From contig CAJTKE010000023.1 in assembly GCA_910576865.1 (NCBI GenBank), positions 1 through 34,600 of the forward strand: 34,600 bases of DNA, read 5' to 3'. The notes beneath the pieces were generated by a model. It had not been told where the DNA came from. It ran no database searches and saw only the letters and a list, made by a program, of their open reading frames with translations. The translations under genes and the position numbers were made by a program. Below are positions 6,880-15,501 of this stretch, one piece after another. Source of the stretch: an uncultured Oscillibacter sp. (GTDB lineage: Bacteria; Bacillota; Clostridia; Oscillospirales; Oscillospiraceae). How positions within the stretch are numbered: the stretch's first letter is position 1; every line of letters starts with the position of its first letter.

Positions 6880-9800
6880 ATGCGTACGAGAAAGAAAACG
6901 TGGCCGAACGTGGTGTTCATCTGCATCCTGCTGGCGGCGGTCTTCCTGCTGTTCCGCTGGTACTCCACCGCCAACAGCCGCCGGATTGAGCGCCAGAACC
7001 TGAACTACGCCATGGATTCCGCCGACACGACCGCCCAGCGAATCGGGAGCGAATTCCAAAACGCCCTGCTGCGGCTGCGCAACTACGCCTATCTGCTGGG
7101 CACCAATCAGAGCCGGCCGGAGGTGACGCCCGCGCTGCTGAAGGGGATGGAGGAGCACGCCTCCTTCGACGCCATCCGCTTCACCAATGCCCAAGGGCTC
7201 AATCTGGCCTCCGACGGGCGGACCAACGACAGTTCGGACCGGAACTATTACCACAGCGGAATGCGGGGGGAAAGCGGCCTGGAGGTGGTCCGGTCCCGGC
7301 AGACCGGCCAGCTCATGACCGTGTTTTACGCCCCCATCGAGTACGACGGCGAGATCATCGGCATGCTGCTGGGGCTGTACTTCGCGGAGGACTATCTCCG
7401 GGACATGCTGACCGTCAGCTATTTCGGCGAACCGGCGGACGCCTATCTGTGTTCCACGGACGGCCGGGTCATCGCCAGCTCCGGCAGCAACGTCAACGAC
7501 GCCTTCCTCCCCGACATGCTGCTGAGCGGCGGGCTCATCGGCGAGGGCACCGCCGGCGTCCTCCGGGAGGCGTTCCAGAACGGCACGGAGGACCGGGGCT
7601 TCATCTGTCAGGACAGCTTTGTTGACAACCTGTGCATGATCCGCATCGCGAACAGCGAATATGTTCTGGTTCAGGCCTTCCCCCCCAGCGTCACCCAGTC
7701 CATGCTCCGGGAGGCCAACCACACCGGCATGGTGCTGCAGGTGATTCTGATCTTCCTGTTCGCCGTGTACATCCTGGTTCTGCTGGTCCGGGGGCGGACC
7801 CGGCGGAAGACGCTGGAAAAGCAGAACATCCAGTTCGGCTACGCGCTGGACGGGCTGAACACCCTCTTCTCCTCCCGCTACCTCACGGTGGACCTGGAGA
7901 GCAACACGTATTCCTACATGGCGGGCATCCGGCCCCTGAGCAGCAGTCTGGCCATGGAGGGCCCTTACGACGACATCATCCGCATCCACGCGGCGGACAT
8001 CATGGGGGAGGAGGGAAAAAAGCGCTTCCGGCAGACCTTCGCCGCCGCGTCCATCACGGAGATTCTCTCCGACCAGGATACCTTTACATATGAGTGCCAC
8101 GTCCTCCGGAACGGAAAGGAGGACTGGGAGCACCTGATCGCCGTGTGCCTCCAGCGGAAGGAGGGCCGGGCCGTCCGCATCCTCTTCGTCCGCCAGAACA
8201 TCACGGAGCTGAAGCAGCGGGAGCTGGCCAACCAGAAAGCCCTGGCGGTCATGAACCGCAAGGAGCGGCAGTACCGCATCGCCATCACCTCCACCGCCTT
8301 CTGCACCTTCGAGTTCAACCTCACCCGGGACCTCATCGAGCATGACATCACCCGCATGATCGGCGGCAAACAGATCTCCCTGCTGGAAAAGGCCGGGCTG
8401 ACGGCCCCCTGCCCCGCCTCGGCCTGCTTCGAGATGTGGAAATCCTTCGTCATGGAGGAGTCCCTGGAGGACTACTGCGCGGCGGTCAGCCCGGAGCGGC
8501 TGAAGGAGCGCTTCTACCGGGGCGAGATGGAGATCAACGTGGACTACTGGGGCCGGCCTGAGGCACACCAGCCCATGTGCGTGCGCCAGACCTTCATCAT
8601 GACCCCGGACGACGACACGGGGGACATCATGGTCATGGTGGTGTCCAAGGACATCACCGATCAGGTCCGGAAGCAGCGGGAGCAGACCCAGGCACTCCAG
8701 GACGCGCTGATGCAGGCCCAGCGGGCCAATCAGGCCAAAACCACCTTCCTCTCCAACATGTCCCACGATATCCGGACGCCCATGAACGCCATCATCGGCT
8801 TCGCCACCATCGCGGTGAGCCACCTGGAAAACCGGGATCAGGTGAAGGACTGCCTCCAGAAGGTCCTCTCCTCCAGCAACCACCTGCTCAGCCTCATCAA
8901 CGACATCCTGGACATGAGCCGCATTGAAAGCGGGAAGGTCCAGATCAAGGAACAGGAGTGCAACATCTCCGAGCTGACCCACAATCTGATGAACATCATC
9001 CAGCCCCAGGTGAAGGCCAAGCGGCTGGAACTGTTCATCGACACCTTCAATGTCAGCAGCGAAGACGTCATCGCCGACCCGCTGAAGCTGAATCAGGTCT
9101 TCATCAACCTGCTGAGCAACGCCGTGAAATACACCCCGGCGGGGGGCACGGTGAGCTTCTGCATCCAGCAGGAGGCCTCTTTCCACCGGGGCTACGGGGA
9201 CTATGTGTTCACCGTCAAGGACAACGGCATCGGCATGGCCCCGGACTTCGTGGAACACATCTTTGAGCCCTTTGAGCGGGAGGACACCGCCACCAAGACC
9301 GGTATCCAGGGCACGGGACTGGGCATGACCATCACCAAAAACATCGTGGAAATGATGGGCGGGACCATCTCCGTCCAGAGCGAGAAGGGCAAGGGCAGCG
9401 AGTTCCGGGTGGAGCTGAGCCTGAAGCTCCAGGACGCGGAGAAGAACGCGGCCCGGATCAAGGAGCTGGAGGGCTTCCGGGCCATGATGGTGGACGACGA
9501 CTGCGACAGCTGCGAGAGCGTCACCCGGATGCTCCAGCAGATCGGGATGCGGGCGGAGTGGACCACCTCGGGCAAGGAGGCGGTCTACCGGGCGAAGAGC
9601 GCCCACAGCGAGGGAGATCCCTTCCGCACCTACATCGTCGACTGGCAGATGCCGGAGCTGAGCGGAATCGAGACCTGCCGCCGCATCCGGGCCGCCGTCG
9701 GGCGGGACGCCCCCATCATCATCCTCACCGCCTACGACTGGACGGACATCGAAGAGGAGGCCAGGGAGGCGGGAGTCACCGCCTTCTGCGCCAAGCCCCT

Positions 9801-10272
9801 GTTCATGTCCGACCTTAAGGCCGCCCTGCTGGCCGCCAACAACCTGATCGAGCAGGAGGGCGGGGAGCCCTCCTGGACAGAGGCGGACTTCACCGGCAAG
9901 CGCATTCTGCTGGTGGAGGACAACGAGCTGAACCGGGAGATCGCCCAGGCCATCCTGGAGGAGACGGGATTCACCGTGGAGACCGCGCCGGACGGCACCG
10001 ACGCGGTGGACATGGTCCGCCGGGCGGAGGAGCACTATTACGACGCCGTCCTCATGGACGTGCAGATGCCGGTGATGGACGGCTACGAGGCCACCCGCGC
10101 CATCCGGGCCCTGCACCGGCAGGACGTCAGAAGCCTGCCCATCATCGCCATGACGGCCAACGCCATGGAAGAGGACAAGGAAACGGCCCTGAAAAGCGGT
10201 ATGAACGCCCACATCGCGAAACCTCTGGATATCGACCTGTTCCTGAGCGTCCTGGAAAAATACCTGCGGTAA
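6880..10272 (+). CDS. Hybrid sensor histidine kinase with dCache-like sensor and two receiver domains
   Basis: 1130 residues from the ATG at 6880 (AGAGGGG upstream; the open frame further 5' lies in leader sequence). Order: membrane helix (about 8-27), a ~250-residue extracellular sensor resembling dCache (SDGRTNDSSDRNYYHSG, then VFYAPIEYDGEIIGMLLG), second membrane helix (about 284-306), and a PAS-like linker region. HisKA follows with the H-box LSNMSHDIRTPMNAIIGFAT (His629), then HATPase_c with NLLSNAVKYTPAGG, DNGIGM and GTGLGM. Receiver 1 (from about 866) has acceptor Asp921 in IVDWQM. Receiver 2 (about 1006-1130) has Asp1060 in LMDVQMPVMDG and Lys in HIAKPLD. No HPt or DNA-binding domain is attached, so the output partner must lie elsewhere. 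This architecture is common in gut Clostridia. The ligand is unknown; dCache domains often bind small organic molecules. Confidence 0.92.
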   Translation: MRTRKKTWPNVVFICILLAAVFLLFRWYSTANSRRIERQNLNYAMDSADTTAQRIGSEFQNALLRLRNYAYLLGTNQSRPEVTPALLKGMEEHASFDAIRFTNAQGLNLASDGRTNDSSDRNYYHSGMRGESGLEVVRSRQTGQLMTVFYAPIEYDGEIIGMLLGLYFAEDYLRDMLTVSYFGEPADAYLCSTDGRVIASSGSNVNDAFLPDMLLSGGLIGEGTAGVLREAFQNGTEDRGFICQDSFVDNLCMIRIANSEYVLVQAFPPSVTQSMLREANHTGMVLQVILIFLFAVYILVLLVRGRTRRKTLEKQNIQFGYALDGLNTLFSSRYLTVDLESNTYSYMAGIRPLSSSLAMEGPYDDIIRIHAADIMGEEGKKRFRQTFAAASITEILSDQDTFTYECHVLRNGKEDWEHLIAVCLQRKEGRAVRILFVRQNITELKQRELANQKALAVMNRKERQYRIAITSTAFCTFEFNLTRDLIEHDITRMIGGKQISLLEKAGLTAPCPASACFEMWKSFVMEESLEDYCAAVSPERLKERFYRGEMEINVDYWGRPEAHQPMCVRQTFIMTPDDDTGDIMVMVVSKDITDQVRKQREQTQALQDALMQAQRANQAKTTFLSNMSHDIRTPMNAIIGFATIAVSHLENRDQVKDCLQKVLSSSNHLLSLINDILDMSRIESGKVQIKEQECNISELTHNLMNIIQPQVKAKRLELFIDTFNVSSEDVIADPLKLNQVFINLLSNAVKYTPAGGTVSFCIQQEASFHRGYGDYVFTVKDNGIGMAPDFVEHIFEPFEREDTATKTGIQGTGLGMTITKNIVEMMGGTISVQSEKGKGSEFRVELSLKLQDAEKNAARIKELEGFRAMMVDDDCDSCESVTRMLQQIGMRAEWTTSGKEAVYRAKSAHSEGDPFRTYIVDWQMPELSGIETCRRIRAAVGRDAPIIILTAYDWTDIEEEAREAGVTAFCAKPLFMSDLKAALLAANNLIEQEGGEPSWTEADFTGKRILLVEDNELNREIAQAILEETGFTVETAPDGTDAVDMVRRAEEHYYDAVLMDVQMPVMDGYEATRAIRALHRQDVRSLPIIAMTANAMEEDKETALKSGMNAHIAKPLDIDLFLSVLEKYLR

Positions 10273-10292
10273 CGCGCCCCCGGGCGCAGAAC

Positions 10293-10331
10293 AATCAGGC
10301 CGCCTTTCCCGGAGGGAAAGGCGGCCTGATT
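10293..10331. terminator. Intrinsic terminator after the hybrid kinase gene
   Basis: An 18-bp perfect inverted repeat (10293-10310 with 10314-10331) with a 3-nt GGA loop starts 20 bp after the kinase stop and is followed by TTCG. It lies between convergent genes and may also stop minus-strand transcripts from the aldolase gene. Confidence 0.85.
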
Positions 10332-10401
10332 TCGTTGCAGTCCCGCCCCGCGGAAAACCGCGCGCGGAACCCTTCATGAGGCCGGCCCCCGCTGGTTTTC
10401 G

Positions 10402-11199
10402 TCACTCCAGACCCCGGGCGATCGCCTTCATCTCGCCGCCCTGGCCGGTCCAGAATTCCTTCAGCTTCGCCAGCTGATCGCCCAGGCTGAAATGGCGGAC
10501 GCCCAGGTCGATGTAGTACCGCGCCTGTTCCGGCGTGTTGATCTCACAGCGGGGCTGCACGTTGTGGCGCAGGGCCGTCTCGATCATCCGCCGCTCGGCG
10601 GCGCGGCAGTCCTCCCCGTGCTCACTGCGGTTCCAGCCCATGCTCATGCTGTAATCCGCCGGGCCGAACTGCACCATGTCCACCCCGGGAACGGAGCAGA
10701 TCTCCTCCAGGTTGTCCATGGCCTCCCGCTTTTCGATCATGAAGCAGAGGACGATGTCGTTCAGCCGGGCGATGTGGTCCGTCTGGGAGACGCCGTTGGG
10801 GCTGCTGATGAAGCGCCGGTTGGGACAGCCGTACTCCCCCTCCCCGCCCAGGGTCAGGGGGCGCATCGCGCCGACGGACTCCCGCACCTGCCGGGCCGTC
10901 CGGTGGTCGGCGAAATTGACGGCCTGGAACCCGGAGGCCACGGCCTTCTGGGCCACGTAGAACCGGTTCTGCAGGTCCACCTTGATCATGGACCCCATCT
11001 CGTACAGCTCCGCCGCCCGGGCCAGATTCTCCAGGTCCATCTGGGTGAAGGGGGCGTACTCCGCCACGAATTCCACGTAGTCGAAGTTCCCCGTGGCGCC
11101 CACCGACTCGGTGTAAAGCGGCCAAGTGCTCCAGAGCCGCGTGCTGACGGAGGTCTTCCCCTCCCGCAGGATGCGCCGGAGTTTGTTTTCTCTCATCAT
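10402..11199 (-). CDS. HpcH/HpaI aldolase/citrate lyase family protein
   Basis: A 265-residue TIM-barrel protein of the class II pyruvate-dependent aldolase family (HpaI, 2-dehydro-3-deoxyglucarate aldolase), which cleaves 2-keto-3-deoxy acids to pyruvate and an aldehyde. The metal-ligand segments are recognisable: IEKREAMDNLEEICSVPGVD (ligand Glu) and VQFGPADYSMSMG (ligand Asp). Two positions that are catalytic in classical HpaI look changed. The usual EH(A/G)P box reads EYAPF, and the usual Arg-containing strand reads MIKVDLQN. It may therefore have a different substrate or reaction. Two ATGs (11199 and 11196) follow AAAGGA. It is the last gene of the long minus-strand cluster, 46 bp after the AEC permease. 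Confidence 0.85.
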   Translation of the reverse strand: MMRENKLRRILREGKTSVSTRLWSTWPLYTESVGATGNFDYVEFVAEYAPFTQMDLENLARAAELYEMGSMIKVDLQNRFYVAQKAVASGFQAVNFADHRTARQVRESVGAMRPLTLGGEGEYGCPNRRFISSPNGVSQTDHIARLNDIVLCFMIEKREAMDNLEEICSVPGVDMVQFGPADYSMSMGWNRSEHGEDCRAAERRMIETALRHNVQPRCEINTPEQARYYIDLGVRHFSLGDQLAKLKEFWTGQGGEMKAIARGLE

Positions 11200-11245
11200 G
11201 TCGTTGTTTCCTTTCCCGCCTCGCGGCGTCCGTGGGCACGGGCCC

Positions 11246-12166
11246 TCAGGCCAGACTTCCCAGCAGAAGGTACCAGATGGGGATGGTGACGGTGGAGAGC
11301 ACCGTGCTCAGGGCCACGACCAGAGACCCCGTCTCCGCGTCGCAGCGGTAGCGCACGGCCAGCACCGCCGTCATGCTGGCGGCGGGCATCCCGGACACCA
11401 GCGTGCAGGTGGCTGTCACGATATGGGGCGCCCCCAGAAGCCGGCAGCCCGCCAGCACCAGGGCTGGGATGATCCCCAGGCGCACCGCGCAGAAGGCCCA
11501 CACGTCCCCCCGGAACATCTGCCGCAGGTCCATCTCCGCCAGGACCACGCCGATCAGCAGCATGGACATGGCCATCAGGCAGTCGCTGATGTACTGGAGC
11601 GTCTGGCTGAGGAACGGGGGCAGCGCGGCGCCGGAGAGCATGACGGCCAGACCCAGGGCCGCCGCGATCATGCACGGATGGCCGATCAGCCGCCTGACGG
11701 AGGCCCGCCAGTCGGATTTGACCCCGGTGTACAGGGACAGCCCGTAGCTCCAGCAGAACATCCGGACGAAGATCATGTACATGGACAGCTGCAGCACGCC
11801 GTCGCTGCCCAGCAGGCTCTGGATGATGGGCAGGCCGATGAACAGCGCGTTGGAGTTCACCATCCCGTAGCGGAAGACCTTCCCCACCCGCTCCGGCTTC
11901 CGGCTGTAGAGCAGCCGGCCCAGCAGGGCCGTCAGCAGCATCAGCACCACGCTGATGGCCACGGTGAGCAGGGAAGCCCGCAGCGTCTCCCAGTCCGCCT
12001 TCCCGATGAAGGAGAGGAAGATGTTGCAGGGCAGAATCAGGTCCATCATCAGGTCCGTCAGGCAGTCCCGGCCCTCGTCGGTGATCGTCCCCCGGCGGCG
12101 CAGCAGGACGCCCGCCGACGCCAGCAGGACCATCACCAGCTCCAGCCGCAGCAGATTCAAAACCAT
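11246..12166 (-). CDS. AEC family transporter (auxin efflux carrier/malate permease-like)
   Basis: 306 residues, with about ten hydrophobic helices in the two-halves pattern of the AEC/Mem_trans family. Members in bacteria move small carboxylates such as malate or malonate. Start: ATG at 12166 with GGGAGGAG upstream. The N-terminal half holds the conserved LPCNIFLSFIG and NSNALFIGLPII; the C-terminal half holds LGAPHIVTATCTLVSGMPAASM and ends at a hydrophobic YLLLGSLA. The gene follows tctC after a hairpin and directly precedes the aldolase, so it may act as an alternative importer, or as an exporter of a catabolic by-product. The substrate is inferred only from context. Confidence 0.88.
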   Translation of the reverse strand: MVLNLLRLELVMVLLASAGVLLRRRGTITDEGRDCLTDLMMDLILPCNIFLSFIGKADWETLRASLLTVAISVVLMLLTALLGRLLYSRKPERVGKVFRYGMVNSNALFIGLPIIQSLLGSDGVLQLSMYMIFVRMFCWSYGLSLYTGVKSDWRASVRRLIGHPCMIAAALGLAVMLSGAALPPFLSQTLQYISDCLMAMSMLLIGVVLAEMDLRQMFRGDVWAFCAVRLGIIPALVLAGCRLLGAPHIVTATCTLVSGMPAASMTAVLAVRYRCDAETGSLVVALSTVLSTVTIPIWYLLLGSLA

Positions 12167-12231
12167 GGGTCCATCTCCTCCCGCCGGATACGGCGATTTT
12201 TCCGCCCCCGGAAGGGGGGCCTTTGGAAGAA

Positions 12232-12263
12232 GGGGGCGCCGTCCTGTCGGAACGGCGTCCCCC
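12232..12263 (-). terminator. Hairpin between tctC and the AEC permease gene
   Basis: Minus-strand GGGGGACGCCGT pairs with ACGGCGCCCCC (one-base bulge) around a 9-nt loop, followed by CTTCTTCC. It is probably a partial terminator that lowers transcription into the last two genes, or an mRNA-stabilising 3' hairpin for tctC. The T-tract is weak. Confidence 0.5.
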
Positions 12264-12309
12264 ATTCTTTCACGCTATGACTTGTGCTTTGACGCCTTCG
12301 CTTCTTGAA

Positions 12310-13344
12310 TTACAGGAAGGGCACGAAGGACTGGAACAGGTCGCGCTGGTTCTTCAGGTTGGCAACGGTGTCCTCCACGTTCAGGACGAAGGGATTCTGG
12401 AGGCAGTACTCATTGACCATGGTCTTCCAGCTGTCGGTGCTGGTGGCTTCCAGGATGGCGGCGTTCAGAGCGGACACGATGTTGGCCGGGGTCCCCTTGG
12501 GGGCCAGGACCACGTACTCGGTGTCGATCTGCAGCTCGGGGATGGTCTCGCTGGCGGACTTCTGGTCGGGCAGCAGGTCGGGAGCCTTGGACAGGCAGGT
12601 GCACAGGCTCTTCAGCTGGCCGTTCTCGATGTAGTCGGCGGCGGTGGAGTAGGGCAGGGAGGTGGCGTCCACCTCGCCGCCCAGCAGGGCGGTCAGGCGG
12701 GCCGCGCCGTCGCCGGCGTCAATGATGTTGAACTGCGCGCCGCCCAGGTTCGTCAGGACGCAGGCCTGGATGTACACGCCGCCGCCGGTGGAGATGCCGT
12801 AGCGGATCTGGCCGGGGTTGGCCTTGGAGGCGTCCAGCAGGCCCTGCAGGTCGTCATAGGGGGCGTCGGCGGGAACGACGATGTTCTCTCCGGACTGGAT
12901 GCCGTACACGGCCACGGGCTCAAAGGCGTCGTATCCGAAGTCCACCATGCTGGTGGCCTCGTTTCCGTTCAGAGCGGCGGTGTTGGTGGCGATCAGGGTG
13001 TACCCGTCGGTTTCGCCGTCCTTGTACTGCTGCATGCAGGTGGCTCCGTTGGATCCGGTGACGTTGGTCACCACCACGGACACGCCCAGGACGCCCTCCA
13101 GGGCGGTGGCCAGCTGGCGGCCCATGTAGTCGGTGTCGCCGCCGGCGCCGTGGGTCATGTAGATGTTGATGGTCTTTTCGGGTTTCCAGGCTTCGCCGGA
13201 GCTGTCGCCGGCGGCGGGGGCGGAGCTTCCGCTGTTGTCAGCGGGAGGGGGGGTCTGGGCGCTGTCGTCTTTGCCGCCGCCGCAGCCGGTGGCCAGGCAG
13301 AGCAGCATCACGCAGGTCAGGACGAGAGAGAAAAATCTTTTCAT
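12310..13344 (-). CDS. tctC: Tripartite tricarboxylate transporter substrate-binding lipoprotein TctC
   Basis: 344 residues. The N-terminus MKRFFSLVLTCVMLLCLATGC is a lipoprotein signal with lipobox LATG-Cys21, so the mature protein is tethered outside the membrane. After a low-complexity Ala/Ser/Gly linker comes the Bug/TctC fold, with TINIYMTHGAGGDTDYMGRQ and VVVTNVTGSNGATCMQQY at the places where this family has its two ligand-binding loops. The protein captures a carboxylate and delivers it to TctAB. RBS AAAGGAAG precedes the ATG; the gene is 42 bp after tctA in the same operon. Clustered sugar-acid enzymes suggest a four-carbon hydroxyacid as ligand, but this is an inference. Confidence 0.93.
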   Translation of the reverse strand: MKRFFSLVLTCVMLLCLATGCGGGKDDSAQTPPPADNSGSSAPAAGDSSGEAWKPEKTINIYMTHGAGGDTDYMGRQLATALEGVLGVSVVVTNVTGSNGATCMQQYKDGETDGYTLIATNTAALNGNEATSMVDFGYDAFEPVAVYGIQSGENIVVPADAPYDDLQGLLDASKANPGQIRYGISTGGGVYIQACVLTNLGGAQFNIIDAGDGAARLTALLGGEVDATSLPYSTAADYIENGQLKSLCTCLSKAPDLLPDQKSASETIPELQIDTEYVVLAPKGTPANIVSALNAAILEATSTDSWKTMVNEYCLQNPFVLNVEDTVANLKNQRDLFQSFVPFL

Positions 13345-13386
13345 TTGAGTGCTTCCTTTCTTGACAGTCGGTTTTTACGTTTGTTT

Positions 13387-14916
13387 TTATTCATCGCCGC
13401 CGGCGGCTTCCCGGTGAAGCTCCGCCGCTTCCAGCTCCTGGGCGCGCTTGGCGTCCTTCAGATTGGCGCGGACGGAGAAGATCACCACGAAAACGGTGGC
13501 AACGATCAATACACAGAAAATGGGATGGCCGATGAAGGAGTCGCTGGAGGCCAGCTGGGACACGCGGCGCAGGTTCTGCTCGAAGGTGGGACCCAGGATG
13601 AAGCCCAGGATCATGGGGACCGTGGGAATCTTGGACTTGATCATCAGGTAGCTCATCAGGCCGAAGCCCACCATGCAGTAGGTGTCAAAGAGGGCGTTGG
13701 CGTTTCCGATGGCGCCGATGCCGCAGAGAACCACCACCACGGGCAGCAGGTAGTTCTTGGGTACCTTCAGAACGGAGATGAAGAACCGCATGCCCAGGAG
13801 CATGAACAGCATCATGAAGATGGCGGAGAGGACCATGGCGAAGAAAATGGCATAGACCACCACGCCGTTCTTCTCATAGATCAGGGGACCGGGGGCCACA
13901 TTGTGGACCTGGAGGCCGCCCAGCAGCATGGCCGTGGCCGCGTCGCCGGGGATGCCCAGGCTCAGCAGGGGGATCATGGCTCCGCCGATGGTGCCGTTGT
14001 TGGCCGTTTCGGAGGCCACCACGCCGTCCATGATTCCGGTGCCGTAGAGCTCCCGGTGCTTGGAGGTGTTTTTGGACACCGTGTAGGAGATCATGCAGCT
14101 GACGCCGCCGCCGATGCCCGGCAGGATGCCGATGCCCACGCCGATGAGGGCGGAGACCACGGCGTTGCGGAGCTGGCCCACGAATTCCTTGAAGGTGAAG
14201 CCCACGCCCTTGATCTTCACGTTGCTCCGGATGGTGAAGTCCTGCTTCTGGCGCACGGACTCGGCGTAGGCCATGACCTCGGAGATGGCGAAGAGGCCGA
14301 TCAGCAGCACCACCAGGGCGAAGCCGTTGTTCAGCTGGTACATGCCGAAGGTGAAGCGGGGCCGGGAGTCGATGGGCGCCAGGCCCACGGTGGCCAGCAA
14401 AGCGCCCAGCACGGCGCTGATGAGGCCCTTGGGCATGTCGTGGCCCGTCAGGGCGATGACCATGGACAGGGAGAACAGGGCCAGGGCGCAGTACTCATAG
14501 GCCTGGAACTTCAAGGCGAAGTCGCACAGCACGGGGGCCAGGATCACCAGCAGGGCGATGCCGATGATGGTGCCCACGAAGGAGAACACCACGCCGGTGC
14601 CCAGGGCCTTCCCCGCCTCGCCCTTGTCCGCCAGGGGCTTGCCGTCGAAGCAGGTGGCCACGGAGGAGGGCGTTCCGGGGATGTTCAGCAGAATGGCGGA
14701 GATCAGACCGCCGGAGATGCCGCCGATGTACAGGGCCATCAGCATGGAGATGCCCTCGGAGGCGGACATGGAGTAGGTGACCGGCAGGAACATGACGATG
14801 GCCATGGTGGCCGTCAGGCCCGGGATGGAGCCGAAAATGATGCCCACGGCCACGCCGATGGCCACCAGGACGATGGTCATGGGCTGCAGGACCTGCATCA
14901 AGCCTTCTAAAATCAT
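13387..14916 (-). CDS. tctA: Tripartite tricarboxylate transporter large permease TctA
   Basis: 509 residues with about a dozen membrane helices, the normal length for TctA. Family signatures are clear: IGVAVGIIFGSIPGLTATMA and NIPGTPSSVATCFDGKPLA near the N-terminus, and IPLLSLGIPGDAATAMLLGG in the second half, two copies of the substrate-pathway hairpin. It forms the inner-membrane channel that imports carboxylates with a cation gradient together with TctB and TctC. The start has GGGAGG eight bases upstream. It is 15 bp downstream of tctB and 42 bp upstream of tctC. Confidence 0.96.
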   Translation of the reverse strand: MILEGLMQVLQPMTIVLVAIGVAVGIIFGSIPGLTATMAIVMFLPVTYSMSASEGISMLMALYIGGISGGLISAILLNIPGTPSSVATCFDGKPLADKGEAGKALGTGVVFSFVGTIIGIALLVILAPVLCDFALKFQAYEYCALALFSLSMVIALTGHDMPKGLISAVLGALLATVGLAPIDSRPRFTFGMYQLNNGFALVVLLIGLFAISEVMAYAESVRQKQDFTIRSNVKIKGVGFTFKEFVGQLRNAVVSALIGVGIGILPGIGGGVSCMISYTVSKNTSKHRELYGTGIMDGVVASETANNGTIGGAMIPLLSLGIPGDAATAMLLGGLQVHNVAPGPLIYEKNGVVVYAIFFAMVLSAIFMMLFMLLGMRFFISVLKVPKNYLLPVVVVLCGIGAIGNANALFDTYCMVGFGLMSYLMIKSKIPTVPMILGFILGPTFEQNLRRVSQLASSDSFIGHPIFCVLIVATVFVVIFSVRANLKDAKRAQELEAAELHREAAGGDE

Positions 14917-14931
14917 ACGGTTCCTCCCTCC

Positions 14932-15456
14932 TTACAGTCCGAATACTTTCAGGATGCCGATGGGCAGCAGCACATTCAGCATGTAGCGGAAGATGTAGAA
15001 CAGCACGCAGCCGGTGATCACGGCGGTGATCAGGGCGGGGACGATGTTCTTCTTCCACTGCTCCCTGGGGGTGAGAATCAGAATCTGAGCGAAGACGTAC
15101 AGGATGGTCATGGGGGCGAAGCCCACCGGGCCCATCAGGACCACGTAGAGGGTCAGGGCGATGAAGCTGACGATGACCTCACGCCGCTCCATGATGGCGT
15201 CCTTCAGGGAGGTATTCTCGATCTTTCCGCCCTCCTCCAGGAACTTCTTCCGCTTCCGGAAGCCCCGGGCGATGATCCACAGGCTCAGGACCAGCAGGAA
15301 GCCGCCCCAGAGCGTGGGGATGAAGTGGTTGGTCAGCGGCGTGGCGCCCATGCCGGTGAAGGTCTGAATCTGCGGGATCAGGGCCAGATAGCCGATGGAA
15401 AAAAGGGCCAGTACGATGCCGGGGATGATGTCCAGCTTATACTGCTTGTTTTTCAA
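14932..15456 (-). CDS. tctB: Tripartite tricarboxylate transporter small permease TctB
   Basis: 174 residues with four hydrophobic helices and a charged cytoplasmic loop (ARGFRKRKKFLEEGGKIEN), the layout of TctB. The gene starts at a TTG codon (15456) preceded by AAAGGAG with a nine-base spacing; no ATG lies near. It sits 15 bp ahead of tctA. The TTG start could keep TctB at a lower level than TctA. Confidence 0.92.
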   Translation of the reverse strand: MKNKQYKLDIIPGIVLALFSIGYLALIPQIQTFTGMGATPLTNHFIPTLWGGFLLVLSLWIIARGFRKRKKFLEEGGKIENTSLKDAIMERREVIVSFIALTLYVVLMGPVGFAPMTILYVFAQILILTPREQWKKNIVPALITAVITGCVLFYIFRYMLNVLLPIGILKVFGL

Positions 15457-15501
15457 TACTTCTCTCTCCTTTACAATTTATTTTCCGGCGCGTCCGCGGC
15501 G

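Noticed and set aside
6787..10377. 1196-codon open frame antisense to the hybrid kinase
   Set aside because: It is a frame shadow of a GC-rich gene: His/Val/Gly/Asp/Leu-rich without domains, while the plus strand encodes a complete kinase with all motifs.
12223..14910. 895-codon plus-strand frame opposite tctC and tctA
   Set aside because: The composition is Gly/His/Gln/Asp-rich with no motif, and it is a mirror of two well-recognised transporter genes.
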